Below, piece by piece: positions 25,906-36,900 of a stretch of DNA of 48,680 nucleotides; the stretch's first letter is position 1, and each line of letters starts with the position of its first letter. The translations under genes were made by a program, and so were the position numbers. The DNA is from an uncultured Verrucomicrobiales bacterium (lineage in GTDB: Bacteria > Verrucomicrobiota > Verrucomicrobiia > Verrucomicrobiales > Akkermansiaceae), in the NCBI GenBank assembly GCA_937916505.1, contig CALFSW010000479.1, positions 1 to 48,680 of the forward strand, written 5' to 3'. The notes beneath the pieces are model-generated. The model had not been told where the DNA came from, did not search any database, and saw only the letters and a list, made by a program, of their open reading frames with translations.

Positions 25906-27288
25906 TTAGGCGGGTAGAAGTTTACGAAGGGTTTGGTAAATGGGGCGACCAACCAGACGTCGCTGAATCAGCAGGAGAGCGACAGTGGTGGCAAGGATGT
26001 TGGTTCCCCATGCCGCCCAAACAGGGGGAATGTAACCCGACTCTCCCAAGGCCAGAAAGACGGTCGATGAGAACATAATTCCCGCGCACATGAAGACGGC
26101 AAGCGCAATTCCTCCTCCAGTTCCTCTTCGACTAAAAACGATTCCCAATGGGGCGGCCAAGAGAACAATGGCCAGACAGATCGCGGGCTGAGCCCAGCGA
26201 TAGTGCCACTGGGTCAGAAAGCGCCTTTTGTTTCCCCACTCGGAGGTGCGGTTTTGTACGAGCCAGCTGTAAAGTCCGGGGATGCCCAACTGCTCGGCCC
26301 GGAGGCCGGGCTTGATGAGCTTCCATGGAGTCTCCGGCCACCGGGTCTTAATCAGGGGGTCCTGAATGTTCTTTTCCAGTTTTGGGGAGATCGGGCCTAT
26401 TGATCCGTCGGGCATATCAAGACGATGGGTCATGTCCCACTTGCTCACCCCTGTGAAGGTCCAGTTGTTGGTTTCCCGATCCCATTCCGCTGATTTCGCT
26501 TCCAGGCGACTCTCGGGTTTTCCTTCAGGAGTGAAAGAGCGAATGATGACGTTCTTGAGTGCTTCTCCACGATGATACTCGTATGGGAAAATTCCCACCA
26601 ACCAAAGTCGACGTTCATCGCTCTCCGAGTAAACGACATTGCGGGCTTTGCTGAGTGCCCCCATCTCGGCTTGTTCAAGAAGAGCCTCCTGATATCCTGA
26701 CGCCGCAGGAGCCCAGCGATAGTTGAATCCGAGGCAGACCAAGCTGACCATAAAGCCCATTATGATCAGGGGGGAAATCAGCCGGGCAACTCCACGTCCG
26801 GTCTGAATGATTGAGACAATTTCCTGGCCGCGCGAAAGTTTACCCAGCGAGTAGAGCATGGCCAAAAGAAGTCCGAAGGGAGCAAATTCAACAAAGACCT
26901 TGGGAAAAGTGGCAAGATAATATTTCCCCATGAAGGCGAAGGTGTCGGCACTTTCTCGAAAGTTCCCCATATTGTTGGTGAGATCTGAAATCAGCCAAAT
27001 TGCATAGAGCGAAGAAAAGCAGAGAAGAAAGGCTCCCATGAAATTTCTGATGAGATAGCGATCAATTGCTCCGACCATCCCGTAATAGAAGGCGGCGAGT
27101 GCGGGAACGAGGCAAAGAACAGCAAGGATTTTGGGTCTTAATAAATGCGCTGTCGCGTCCGAGTCAGGAAATCCGGTCAAATGATCCCTTACTTCGACAA
27201 TCTCCCGGGGGGCCAGAAGAGTCGCCAACCCCAGACCGAGTAAGGTCAGCAGAATCGCTGGTAGAAAACGGTGAATGACAGGGAACAT
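25906..27288 (-). CDS. LptF/LptG (YjgP/YjgQ) family permease
   Basis: This 460-residue inner-membrane protein belongs to the family whose LptF and LptG members, with the ATPase LptB, extract lipopolysaccharide from the inner membrane. The family start is seen in IDRYLIRNFMGAFLLCF (about residue 80), with RGQEIVSIIQTGRGVARLISP as the characteristic cytoplasmic loop. A beta-rich periplasmic domain spans about 190-340, then three C-terminal helices with APLGIVFSRRGTGGGIALAV. Unlike standard LptF/LptG (about 360 residues) it has about 75 extra N-terminal residues with two more hydrophobic segments (about 7-25 and 52-70). Whether it acts as LptF or LptG is not decided. The ATG at 27288 is preferred over a TTG two codons upstream. 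Confidence 0.85.
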   Translation of the reverse strand: MFPVIHRFLPAILLTLLGLGLATLLAPREIVEVRDHLTGFPDSDATAHLLRPKILAVLCLVPALAAFYYGMVGAIDRYLIRNFMGAFLLCFSSLYAIWLISDLTNNMGNFRESADTFAFMGKYYLATFPKVFVEFAPFGLLLAMLYSLGKLSRGQEIVSIIQTGRGVARLISPLIIMGFMVSLVCLGFNYRWAPAASGYQEALLEQAEMGALSKARNVVYSESDERRLWLVGIFPYEYHRGEALKNVIIRSFTPEGKPESRLEAKSAEWDRETNNWTFTGVSKWDMTHRLDMPDGSIGPISPKLEKNIQDPLIKTRWPETPWKLIKPGLRAEQLGIPGLYSWLVQNRTSEWGNKRRFLTQWHYRWAQPAICLAIVLLAAPLGIVFSRRGTGGGIALAVFMCAGIMFSSTVFLALGESGYIPPVWAAWGTNILATTVALLLIQRRLVGRPIYQTLRKLLPA

Positions 27289-27369
27289 CTGCAAGGGGGA
27301 AGACTAGCGTGATCAACAGAAGAAGCAAACACGGCAATCTGAAATATCGACCTTTTGAAAGTTGCCCGG

Positions 27370-29286
27370 ATGGATGGTCGTAATCGCAAGGGCATGGTTC
27401 ACCCCCACCGGCAGTGTCCTTTTTTCAAACTCCTCTTTCCGGCAATTGCCGTGGCGTTGGTGATCGCGCTGGCCTTCTTCTGGAAGCCGATGCTCCTAGA
27501 AAGAGATCGTCAAAAGGATTCCGGGTTTCGTTCACTGAGTTCCAGAATCCTTGCTGACTCCAAGTCCGGCGATTTTCTTTCGAAAGACGAACTTTGCGAA
27601 ACTCCGGCCCTTCGGGTTTCGTCGGAAACAGCCAACCCTCGTGTGAGTCCCAATGACAAGGTGGCTTCAAAGGGCGAATCGAGGCCTGATGCCGGTTTTG
27701 ACCCGGATGATGAGTCTGTCATTGCAGCCGCCAAATCAGCTGATCAGCAGAACAAGATTAGTGGCATCCGAAGTCGTTTGCTGATGGAAGCAGCAGAAAG
27801 AGCTCTTCATTCCGAAACTCCATGGGCGGATTTGTCTCTGGTGGCATTGGCCTTCAAACGTGCCGGGGATGGGGAATCAGCACGCTACTGGTTTATGCGG
27901 GCGAGTCGACTCGCTTCCGATCCGGATGATATTAAAGAGGCCTCGCGCGCGCTTCGGGAAGTCGTGAAAAATGCGGTCTCTGCCGGGTATTACGACATTG
28001 CCATCGAACTGATTGGCCGCATTCCGGAAGCGAGTGAAAAATCGCGTGCCCGGGCTGAATTGGTGAAAGCCTACGCACGCGGTAGAAAATTTGACGTTGC
28101 CCTTCAACTGGCCATGACCCTCGGTGATGACAAAGCAAGAGGGGTGGCTCTGCGAAGCATCGCAGAGTATGAAGCTCGCTACGAGGGTTTGGAGTCCGCC
28201 CTGCAAACCCTTCAAGCCATCACCGACCCGGCTGAACGCGACCGGGCTTATGGCACGGTCGCAGGAATCCGGGCTGGTGTGGGGGACTCGGACGGAGCCT
28301 TGACTCTTCTGAATCGGATTAAAAATTCCAGGACCCGGGATGCTACGGTGGCCCGCATTGCCACGATTCAGGAACGAGGAGGAGCGGTCTCCATCGAGGC
28401 TCTTGCCGGACTCATCCATGATCCGACATTTCGTGATGAAACGCTTCGCGAATTGATCATGAAGGAAGCGGCACGACTGGGAGTTGACGTGGCGGAGTCG
28501 TCCATCAACCGAATTGAAACCGAAGCCGCCCGCGCGAAGGCGTATGAGTCACTGGTGTTCCTTCAAATTCGTCAAGGTGATCTGGATGGCGCATTGGCCC
28601 GCGCCCAATCAATTCATCAGGAAGCGGCCAGATTTCGTGCGCTCCAGGCAATCGCAGTGGCTGAGGTTCGCATCAATGGCGCCCTGTCAGGTCGAAATAT
28701 TGCCAATCTGATTGGTGACTTTGAAATGCGGGAGACGACCTACGGAAAGATCGCGCAAAGGGCCGCGGTTTATGGTCAGAACGACGGTGCGGTGGCCACG
28801 ATTCAGTTCATTGATGATCCTTCGGAGAGGGCGATGGCATTTGCGAATGTGGCCCTCACCCAAGCCCGATACGGTCAGGATCGATCGGCGCGAATTTTGG
28901 TGCAGGATGCCACCCGTGAATTGTCCCGCGTTGAAAGTCCCCGCGAAAAGGCCCGGGCCCAGGGATTGGTTGCGGAGGTCTTTGCCGAGACCGGGGATTC
29001 GGACTCGGCCATGTCGACTGCTGCGGCTATTTCCAACAGCAGTCTTCGAGATGGGACCTATCAACGTGTTGCCTTGAGCTTCGCCAAAGTCAGCGAACCG
29101 GCTCTTGCCGAGCAAAGTGCCCAGCAGATTGAGCGTGAGACAACCCGTGAGCGGGCGCTCGATTCGATTGCCACCACTCTTGCCCGTAAAGTTGCCCTGA
29201 CGGATGCCATGCAGTTCGCCGCCCGCTTGGATGGCCACCGCCAACAAGTGCGCTTCCTTCTTGGTGTTGCCGGCCGGAAGTCATAG
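27370..29286 (+). CDS. Membrane-anchored protein of helical (TPR-like) repeats
   Basis: This 638-residue protein has a short basic N-terminus and one transmembrane segment (LLFPAIAVALVIALAFFW, about residues 20-38). After a Ser/Lys-rich linker, residues about 130-635 are alpha-helical repeats of roughly 33-36 residues with the recurring pattern RDxxxxxIAxxxAxxGDxxxA, resembling TPR or Sel1-like solenoids. Examples are DGALTLLNRIKNSRTRDAT and DSAMSTAAAISNSSLRDGT. Such solenoids usually bind proteins, but no partner is evident. The ATG at 27370 is chosen; a TTG at 27355 is also open. The gene ends 9 bases before the symporter gene, so they are probably cotranscribed. Confidence 0.75.
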   Translation: MDGRNRKGMVHPHRQCPFFKLLFPAIAVALVIALAFFWKPMLLERDRQKDSGFRSLSSRILADSKSGDFLSKDELCETPALRVSSETANPRVSPNDKVASKGESRPDAGFDPDDESVIAAAKSADQQNKISGIRSRLLMEAAERALHSETPWADLSLVALAFKRAGDGESARYWFMRASRLASDPDDIKEASRALREVVKNAVSAGYYDIAIELIGRIPEASEKSRARAELVKAYARGRKFDVALQLAMTLGDDKARGVALRSIAEYEARYEGLESALQTLQAITDPAERDRAYGTVAGIRAGVGDSDGALTLLNRIKNSRTRDATVARIATIQERGGAVSIEALAGLIHDPTFRDETLRELIMKEAARLGVDVAESSINRIETEAARAKAYESLVFLQIRQGDLDGALARAQSIHQEAARFRALQAIAVAEVRINGALSGRNIANLIGDFEMRETTYGKIAQRAAVYGQNDGAVATIQFIDDPSERAMAFANVALTQARYGQDRSARILVQDATRELSRVESPREKARAQGLVAEVFAETGDSDSAMSTAAAISNSSLRDGTYQRVALSFAKVSEPALAEQSAQQIERETTRERALDSIATTLARKVALTDAMQFAARLDGHRQQVRFLLGVAGRKS

Positions 29287-29295
29287 CTTGTCGCG

Positions 29296-30621
29296 GTGAA
29301 GATTAAACCGCATTGGCAAATTCTCCTGTCTCTGGCTCTGGCCACCCTGATGGGAATTCTTTTTCGAAGCATGGGAAAAGAGCCGGGATTGGCGACCGAT
29401 TTTATCAATGGCGTGATCATGAGCTGTGAAGTGGTCGGGAAGCTTTTTATGAATCTGCTCAAAATGATCATTGTCCCGTTGGTGGTTTCATCGGTCATCG
29501 CCGGAATTACGAATCTCCATGGGGTCAAAGGTTTTGGTCGGTTGCTTGGCAAAACAACAGGCTTTTACGCCTTGACCAGTCTGCTGGCAATCTGCCTGGG
29601 ATTGGTCCTGGTGAATGTCATTCAACCCGGTCTTTCAAACGGAGTTCCCAATGAAGAGATTCGCGCGGCTTTCGAAGATCATGAAGCGACCGAAGAGGAG
29701 AAAAAGAAAGTGGCTGATGCCCAGGGTGATGGAGTGGAACAGGCGGGCTTTTTTGCCCAGCTTTCCGGATTTTTTCTCAGAATGGTCCCGGTCAATGTCC
29801 TTTCAGCCGCGGCCGTGAACGGGCAAATGCTCGGGCTGATTTTCTTCAGCATTCTTTTTGCGATCGCAATGACCCGGCTTTCCCGTGATCAGGTGTCACC
29901 CCTCCGCAATCTTTTCACCTCTCTCAATGATGTCATGATCGTTTTGACCCAGGCGATCATGGCCCTTGCTCCCATCGGGGTCTATGCCCTCATCGTTCCG
30001 GTGGTCTATAAAACAGGTGGGGTTCTTTATTTGGCACTCGGGAAGTATTTCTTCACGGTTTTACTCGCCCTCGGGATCCATCTCTTTGTTATCATGCCGA
30101 TCATTATTAAGGTTCTTGCAGGCGTTAATCCGCTCGACCACTTCCGGGCAATGCGCACCGCTCTTCTGACGGCATTTTCGACGGCATCCTCTTCCGCAAC
30201 TCTTCCAGTGACGATGCGCTGCATCCAGGACAATGCCGGGGTCTCCAAGTCCACGGCGAGTTTCACCTTACCTCTTGGTGCCACTGTCAATATGGATGGT
30301 ACGGCACTCTACGAATGCGTTGCGGTCATCTTCGTGGCGCAAGTGATGGGATTTGATCTGCCCTTGGCAGCCCAATTTATGGTCGTGATCAGCGCTCTGC
30401 TCACCAGTGTCGGAGTGGCGGGGATTCCTTCGGCTTCGCTTGTTGCCATTATGATTATTCTGACCAGTTCCAATATCCCGGGAGCCGAGACCGCCGTCAT
30501 TGCCCTGCTCGCGGTGGATCGACTTCTCGATATGAGCCGGACCGCGGTCAATGTCTTTGGTGACAGCTGTGCCGCACTCGTTGTCGCCAAAAGCGAAGGC
30601 GAAAAAGTCCTGCAAGGGTGA
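29296..30621 (+). CDS. Dicarboxylate/amino acid:cation symporter (DAACS family)
   Basis: This 441-residue transporter imports glutamate, aspartate or C4-dicarboxylates with Na+ or H+. Family signatures are present: NLLKMIIVPLVVSSVIAGI near residue 52, the serine-rich hairpin AFSTASSSATLPVT (about 295), the cation/substrate motif NMDGTALYE (about 333), AGIPSASLV (second hairpin), and DRLLDMSRTAVNVFGD near the end, where the Arg favours acidic substrates. An acidic insertion with EDHEATEEEKKKVADAQGDG lies between early helices. The start is a GTG at 29296, which begins directly with the usual IKPHWQILLSL. Confidence 0.92.
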   Translation: MKIKPHWQILLSLALATLMGILFRSMGKEPGLATDFINGVIMSCEVVGKLFMNLLKMIIVPLVVSSVIAGITNLHGVKGFGRLLGKTTGFYALTSLLAICLGLVLVNVIQPGLSNGVPNEEIRAAFEDHEATEEEKKKVADAQGDGVEQAGFFAQLSGFFLRMVPVNVLSAAAVNGQMLGLIFFSILFAIAMTRLSRDQVSPLRNLFTSLNDVMIVLTQAIMALAPIGVYALIVPVVYKTGGVLYLALGKYFFTVLLALGIHLFVIMPIIIKVLAGVNPLDHFRAMRTALLTAFSTASSSATLPVTMRCIQDNAGVSKSTASFTLPLGATVNMDGTALYECVAVIFVAQVMGFDLPLAAQFMVVISALLTSVGVAGIPSASLVAIMIILTSSNIPGAETAVIALLAVDRLLDMSRTAVNVFGDSCAALVVAKSEGEKVLQG

Positions 30622-30668
30622 TTTTTTAACACTGCCTTCTTCGCCGAAGAGCGTTAGTTTTCGCCCAG

Positions 30669-31934
30669 ATGACCAGCGAGGAAATCAAAGATCAGGTCTA
30701 TGACATGGGCAAAAAGGCCCGGGCGGCAGCACTTGCGCTTGCGGTGCTTTCCGAGGAGAAGAAGAACGAAATCCTCCGTGCGATTGCGGGAGGGATTCGG
30801 AGTGCTGCTCCGCAGATTCTCGAAGCGAATGCCAAAGATATCGCCGCAGGTGAGGCAAGAGGGCTTACTTCTGCGATGTTGGATCGCCTGCGTCTCGATG
30901 CCGATCGACTCGAAGCAGTGGCCGCAGGTGTTGAAAAGGTTGCGACCCTGCCTGATCCCGTGGGCGAAATTCTAGGCGAATGGGAGCGCCCCAATGGCAT
31001 TCGAATCCAACAGCTCCGGGTTCCCATCGGAGTGATTGGAATCATTTATGAAAGTCGCCCCAACGTCACCAGCGATGCCGCCGTCCTCTGTTTGAAGTCC
31101 GGCAATGCCACCATTCTCCGGGGCGGTTCCGAGGCCATTCATTCCAACCGGGCGCTTGCCGGAGCGCTGCAAGCCGGGGGAGAGAAGGCGGGGCTTCCCG
31201 AAGGTGCCATTCAGCTGATTCCTTTCACTGATCGTGAGAGCGTCGCAGTGATGGCCGGGATGGACAAGTATCTCGATCTCATCATTCCGCGCGGAGGGAA
31301 GGGCTTGATCGAGACCGTCGTCTCGCTCGCCCGCATGCCCGTCATCAAACATTACGATGGGATCTGTCATGCCTACATTCACCCCGAAGCCGATCTTGAA
31401 ATGGCGGTCGGGATCGTTGTCGATTCCAAGACGCAAAAGCCCAGCGTCTGTAATGCTTTGGAAACCCTCTTGGTGGATGAAGCGATTGCCGGGGAGTTTC
31501 TTCCCAAGGTGGCGCGAGCTCTCGCCAGCAAAAACGTTGAACTGCGTGGAGACGAAGAGACCTGTGCGCTCATTGATGCCAAGGCTGCCACTGAAGAGGA
31601 TTGGAGCACGGAGTATCTCGACTACATTCTCGCAATCAAAGTGGTTCCTTCGATGCAGGCAGCGATTGATCACATCAATGAATATAGCTCGCAGCACACC
31701 GAGGTGATCGTGACCTCGAATTCGGAAGCCGCCGAAACCTTCCTCAGCCAAATCGACTCCGCCTGCGTCTTCCATAATGTCTCAACCCGATTCAGCGACG
31801 GTGAGGAATTCGGATTCGGTGCCGAGATCGGGATCTCCACCGACAAGCTCCACGCCCGCGGGCCGATGGGCCTGCGCGAACTGACTTCTTATCAGTATCG
31901 GGTCAGGGGTGAGGGACAGTTGAAGGCCCCGTGA
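30669..31934 (+). CDS. proA: Gamma-glutamyl phosphate reductase
   Basis: This 421-residue NADPH-dependent enzyme makes glutamate-5-semialdehyde in proline synthesis. It is an aldehyde dehydrogenase-fold protein with the expected motifs: PIGVIGIIYESRPNVTSDAA (about residue 118), LRGGSEAIHSN, and the catalytic Cys in KPSVCNALETLLV (about 260). RFSDGEEFGFGAEIGISTDK and ARGPMGLRELTSYQYRV near the end are typical ProA signatures. The length is normal. No proB lies next to it. It is 47 bases after the symporter gene on the same strand, so cotranscription is possible but not shown. Confidence 0.95.
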   Translation: MTSEEIKDQVYDMGKKARAAALALAVLSEEKKNEILRAIAGGIRSAAPQILEANAKDIAAGEARGLTSAMLDRLRLDADRLEAVAAGVEKVATLPDPVGEILGEWERPNGIRIQQLRVPIGVIGIIYESRPNVTSDAAVLCLKSGNATILRGGSEAIHSNRALAGALQAGGEKAGLPEGAIQLIPFTDRESVAVMAGMDKYLDLIIPRGGKGLIETVVSLARMPVIKHYDGICHAYIHPEADLEMAVGIVVDSKTQKPSVCNALETLLVDEAIAGEFLPKVARALASKNVELRGDEETCALIDAKAATEEDWSTEYLDYILAIKVVPSMQAAIDHINEYSSQHTEVIVTSNSEAAETFLSQIDSACVFHNVSTRFSDGEEFGFGAEIGISTDKLHARGPMGLRELTSYQYRVRGEGQLKAP

Positions 31935-32059
31935 TGAGTTTGGATCAAAGGGTCTTTAGTTTCACAAAGATGCCGATGGCCTTTTTATGCTGACTCTCGC
32001 TCGTCCGAACAGGACAACCCGGTATCCTGGCTTGGTCTGACGCTTCCGTGGCGACCGGG

Positions 32060-32758
32060 CTACTCTCGATAGAGATTCTTGTTCGATGCCGAGAATTCTG
32101 TCTTTAAGGTCACCGTTAAACCCGAGAGGTCAACGAGATGGGGGTTTCCAAAGGTCCACTCACGGGTCTTGCCATCATGGGGAAAGCCGATGAGGAGATG
32201 CAGGGCATCCTCGGTCACCTTGGTCGTGTCTTCGGAGGGTTCGTAGTAAAAGGTGCGGAAACCGGACTTGATGGATTTCTCCTCAAAAAGCTTGGGGTCG
32301 AGATAGGCGACTGTGCCGGTCGGGAGGTGCTCGACCCGCAGGTCGGGATATCCCGAGCGTTGGATTTCGCCCTCCTTGGTTTTGGGGAAGTCACAGGAAA
32401 AATTTGGATGGGCATCAATTTCGATTCGAAGGGCATTTTCGAAGAGAGCTGAAACCTCGTTGATCCGTCTTTTCTCGCGGGCCGGGGAATTTGGCTGGCT
32501 CAACTCCATGGCGACCCTCGAACTGGCTTGGGGAAGAAATTTAAGAAGCGCGGTGTGTTCCTCAACGGGCGGCAGGACTTGAACCTCGCAGGTTTTCTCG
32601 ATCACGTCGGAGAACTTGAATTCATTCCCGGTCACAGCGCTTAATCCTCGCAGGGTCACTTCTTCATGAGACGTTTTATGCGCTGCAACCGGCGGTCGTA
32701 GAAAATACCCGCCCAGTCCTCCGATGACCAGGGTGAGAATTGGGATGATGACCTTCAT
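32060..32758 (-). CDS. Small N-terminally anchored protein, function unknown
   Basis: This 232-residue protein has an N-terminal hydrophobic segment (VIIPILTLVIGGLGGYF) that is a signal anchor or uncleaved leader. The rest is soluble, with two cysteines (CEVQVL and FSCDF) that could form a disulfide. I recognise no domain. It lies downstream of tal on the same strand but behind a strong terminator, so it probably has its own promoter or depends on readthrough. To its left are 125 bases with nothing recognisable before proA, which converges on it. Confidence 0.7.
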   Translation of the reverse strand: MKVIIPILTLVIGGLGGYFLRPPVAAHKTSHEEVTLRGLSAVTGNEFKFSDVIEKTCEVQVLPPVEEHTALLKFLPQASSRVAMELSQPNSPAREKRRINEVSALFENALRIEIDAHPNFSCDFPKTKEGEIQRSGYPDLRVEHLPTGTVAYLDPKLFEEKSIKSGFRTFYYEPSEDTTKVTEDALHLLIGFPHDGKTREWTFGNPHLVDLSGLTVTLKTEFSASNKNLYRE

Positions 32759-32774
32759 GGGGTCGGGTCTACAA

Positions 32775-32806
32775 AAAAAGCCCGCATCAGGCGATGCGGG
32801 CTTTTT
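32775..32806 (-). terminator. Strong rho-independent terminator of tal
   Basis: A perfect 14-bp stem (AAAAAGCCCGCATC, 32775-32788, with its complement at 32793-32806) closes a 4-base loop. On the minus strand it is followed by a run of seven T. It starts 18 bases after the tal stop. Confidence 0.93.
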
Positions 32807-32824
32807 GAAAAGGAGACGGGAGTC

Positions 32825-33778
32825 TTAGACCATGGACTCAATGAGCTTCTCGAGCTTCACGATGTCAGCGGAGAATGCGCGGATCCCCTGCGCGGTTTTC
32901 TCAGTGGCCATGGCATCTTCGTTGTACTCAAAGCGGAAGGCTTTTTCGTCGAGGGAGATTTTTTCGAGATCGCTGTCGGGAGCATCGGCATTGAGCTTTT
33001 GCTCAAGGGGGCCGTCGGCATTCTGAAGCTGCTCCAGAAGTCCCGGAGAGATCGTGAGAAGGTCGCAGCCAGCCAGGGATGTGATTTGGCCGACGTTACG
33101 GAAAGAAGCGCCCATGACCTCGGTCTTGTAGCCGTGCTTCTTATAGTAGTTGTAGATCTTGGCCACGGAAAGGACGCCGGGATCGTTGTCGCCGGAGTAT
33201 TCTTCGCCGGTCTCTTTCTTGAACCAATCGTAGATGCGTCCCACGAAAGGAGAGATGAGCTGAACTCCAGCTTCGGCACAAGCGACGGCCTGGGCAAAAG
33301 CGAAGAGAAGAGTCAGGTTGCAGTGAATGCCCTCTTTCTCGAGTTCTTCGGCTGCTTTGATGCCTTCCCAGGTGGAAGCGATTTTGATGAGAATACGGTC
33401 GCGGGAAATGCCTTCGGACTCGTATGCGGCGATGAGTTGCTTGGCCTTGGCGATGGTGGCGTCCTTGTCGAAAGAGAGACGGGCGTCAACTTCAGTGGAA
33501 ACACGACCGGGAACAATCTTGAGGATCTCGATGCCGAAGAGAATCAGGACGCGGTCCATGATGGCTTCGGTGAGAGCAGCATCCGTGAGTCCTGAGTCCT
33601 TGTTCTCGGCAACCGCCTTTTCGACGATGGACTTGTATTCGGGCTTGCTGGCGGCCTGAAGGATGAGCGATGGGTTGGTGGTCGCGTCCTGTGGCTTGTA
33701 TTCCTCCATGGAGGCAAAGTCGCCGGTATCGGCAACGACGGTTGTAAAGTCTTTCAGGCTATCAAGTTGGGATGGCAT
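32825..33778 (-). CDS. tal: Transaldolase
   Basis: This 317-residue enzyme of the pentose phosphate pathway transfers dihydroxyacetone units between sugar phosphates. Active-site residues fall at the same numbers as in E. coli TalB: Asp17 (VVADTGD), Asn35 (DATTNPSL) and the Schiff-base Lys132 (ILIKIAST). [22 protein letters not shown] and [13 protein letters not shown] are further signatures. The full length matches the TalB type. A good ribosome-binding site (AAAGGGG) precedes the ATG, and a strong terminator follows, so it is monocistronic. Confidence 0.96.
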   Translation of the reverse strand: MPSQLDSLKDFTTVVADTGDFASMEEYKPQDATTNPSLILQAASKPEYKSIVEKAVAENKDSGLTDAALTEAIMDRVLILFGIEILKIVPGRVSTEVDARLSFDKDATIAKAKQLIAAYESEGISRDRILIKIASTWEGIKAAEELEKEGIHCNLTLLFAFAQAVACAEAGVQLISPFVGRIYDWFKKETGEEYSGDNDPGVLSVAKIYNYYKKHGYKTEVMGASFRNVGQITSLAGCDLLTISPGLLEQLQNADGPLEQKLNADAPDSDLEKISLDEKAFRFEYNEDAMATEKTAQGIRAFSADIVKLEKLIESMV

Positions 33779-33901
33779 AACCCCTTTGAAATGCCCTTGG
33801 CAGGCTGCTGAGGCAAGACTTTCTTGAGAATTAGGGAATCGAGATGACCCCGGGCTGTCGCACTGGGGATCGGGATCACCACGGGGAGTTTTATGAATAA
33901 G

Positions 33902-36900
33902 CTATCGTGCTTGTAATTCCCGAGCCGTCCAAGGGGTTTTGCGCGCCGAAGTGGCAGCTCTCACGGCCTTCACTTCAGCCGGACTGACGGGATCGGCCTG
34001 ATGACCAAATGAGCTCCTCAGATAAGCCAGAACATCCGCGATTTGTTGATCACTCAGCCCACCCATCGGGGGCATCGGAAGCGATTGCGCGGTCGTTCCA
34101 TATTCCTGCCCCGCCACCTTAACTGGTCCTTTCAGACCGTGGAGAACAATCTTGATGAGCGCTGATTGATCATCCCCCGACACCCGCTCACTCCCCGCCA
34201 ATGGAGGATAAACTCCCGGCAGACCTTTCCCTTCGGGCTGATGACAACTGAGACAAGCCATGGTATAGACCCGTTCCCCGGGAGAGGGCGCCTTTGGTTG
34301 CTCTCCACGCAATTTGATCAAATAATCCCGCTGGGCCGCACTCCCGGTCTTTAATTCATTTCGCTCAAGCAAAGGTGACCATCTGTCCTCCATGGAACGG
34401 GCGCTGAGTCGAAGGGCATAGTTTAGAAAGCCATCAAGCGGTTGATCCAGAACTGCCACTGCCACCGAGACGGCATCAGGTTCAGGCAGATAACTGGCCG
34501 CCACCACCGATTCGACCCGCACCCGCGGGTGGGGATCCCGCACGCTCTTCTGTAAATGTTCCCGGGACTCCGGCAAGCGATCCGACCACATCCCGGCAAC
34601 TCGCGCGCCGTATGCACGGACGCGAAAGTCCTGCGATCCCAGCAAGCGTTCCAGCAACTCCTTCCGGGGTGCTTCGTGAGCTTCATACACGCCACAGATC
34701 TCAAGGAGATGACGCCCATTCGTCACCTTTGAAATCAGAACATCCGCCGCTTTTAAAACTTCCGGTCGGGGAAGATCAAAAAGCAAACGCTTGGCCTGAT
34801 ACCGGGTCCATCGTTCTTCCGAAGCCAAGCGCGAGAGTAGTTCGGCTACGGACATTTTTGATAAATTCGGCTGCACCACCGGAGCATGGTTTTTGGAAGT
34901 GATTCGCCAAATTCGCCCGTGTGATTTGTCCCGCTTCGGGTCGGCGTAGCTCGCCTGGTAGTGACCAATGATGGGATTATACCAATCCGTGAGATACATC
35001 GCCCCATCCGGACCCACGCTGACATCAACCGGACGAAAGGCGTTGTTCGATGACTTTAGGAGCTTCGGCAATTGCCTTGTCTGAAATCCCGAGCCGGCAT
35101 CTTCAAAGTGATGCAGTTCCACCACCGAACCAAAGTATCCCCCAATCAAGGCACAGCCCTGAATCTCCTCCGGAAGAGCTTTCGTCCCAATGATGTCGAG
35201 GGAGGTCGTCTTCGGAGAGGTATTGAACAAAGACCCCACCGAATGATACTGCTCCGGCGAATTTCGATAAGAAATACTGGCCTCTGTCTCGGAACCACTT
35301 CCACCGGGACTCGCTCCACGCACCAACCCCGGCACCGACCAATACCCTTGCGGACGGTCACCGGACTTATGAAAGACCTGCCCGTAGTCATCAAAGGCCA
35401 CGCCCCAGCAATTCGCCCCGGCCATTCCTCCGCCAAAGAAGCCTTCCAACCTCATCGATTTCGGCCGCAGTCGCCAAATCGCGGCCCGATCCAATCGGGC
35501 AATGCCCCACGGCGTCTCGACCCGCGACATGGCATGCAATCCTTGGGAAAACCACAGACTCCCGTCCGGGCCATGACAAATGCTATTGATCAACTGGTGG
35601 GTGTCTCCCACTCCGAAGCCCGATAAGATGACCCGCTTTTCATCCGCCTTTTCATCGCCGTCCGTATCACGAAAGTGAAGAAGCCGGTCAAAGTCACAGA
35701 CATAAACCCCGCCATCGCCAGGCTCAACGCCCTGCACCATGGTTAATCCTTCCGCAAACTTCCACGATCGATCAGCTCGCCCATCCTTGTCGGTATCCTC
35801 ACAAATTAAGATGTAATCCTGCGGCTTCGAGCTCGCAAGCGACTGCGGGTATCCCGGCGAACAGGCAACATACAGGCGCCCCTTTTCATCCCAGGAAAAT
35901 TGAGTGGGGTTCACCACGCCATCGGCTTCCGAAGCGAATAAGTTCACCTCATACCCATCGGCGATCGTAAACGTCTTCAACTGTTCTTCCGGACTCAGCG
36001 CCTCTCCCTCGGAATGAGCAGGAGTGATTTTTGGCAGACTCAGCGGACCTGCAATCTGACCCAAAGCCAGTCGATGAATCCGTTCGTCGGCCAATCCGAC
36101 ATACTTCAACTGATCTTCAAAGGCCCCCTGCAAGGAGGGCAATCCACCGGCGCCTTTGCCATACTTTTGATTCACCCGATCCCCGTAGGCAAAAGACCAA
36201 TTGGCCGGACGCCAGCAATCAAACCACAGCTGGTTTTTCCGCACGATGGCCCCCAGCAAGGCATCCCGATTGGATGGTTTCACCTGCGGAACCAAACTTC
36301 TCCCCGCAATCCGTGCGACCGTGCGCAGGCCCGATTCATGCAAATGAATGCCATCTTTGGTCAGCCTCTCCACCTGGTCTTTCAAAGGGGTATACAAATC
36401 GACAAAGACCGCTCCGCGTTGGTCTGCGATCTTTCGAACTGCTTCCACATAAGCCTCAACATCCCCATTCGCCGTGGTGAGATCCGGAGCGAAGGGTGCC
36501 TCCGGTTTTTCAAAAGGCGTCGGCGAAAGGAGCACGAGCTTTGATGTTCGCATGGCATACTGGTCAAGCAGCCGGTGATAGGCGCTCGTGAATTCAGCCA
36601 GTCTCCCGACTCCATCCAAGGCCTCCATCTGACCAAATTGCGCGATCATCACCGTCGCCCCCGTGGCCTTTAATTGCTCTTTCCACGACCCGAAATGCAA
36701 ATCCCGCCATTGCTGATAAACGGTATCGGCCTCCCAAGCCATGGATCGGAAGCGTGGCTTCTCTTCCCGGAATCCCGTGGCCAGCAGCGCTTCCAGCTCT
36801 CCTGATTTCTGATCCCGCACCAGATTTTCCTGCCCCACAAATACCACCACATCCTCTCCGGTCAGAGTGAACTTGCGATCTTTGAACCCTTCCCGGGAAC

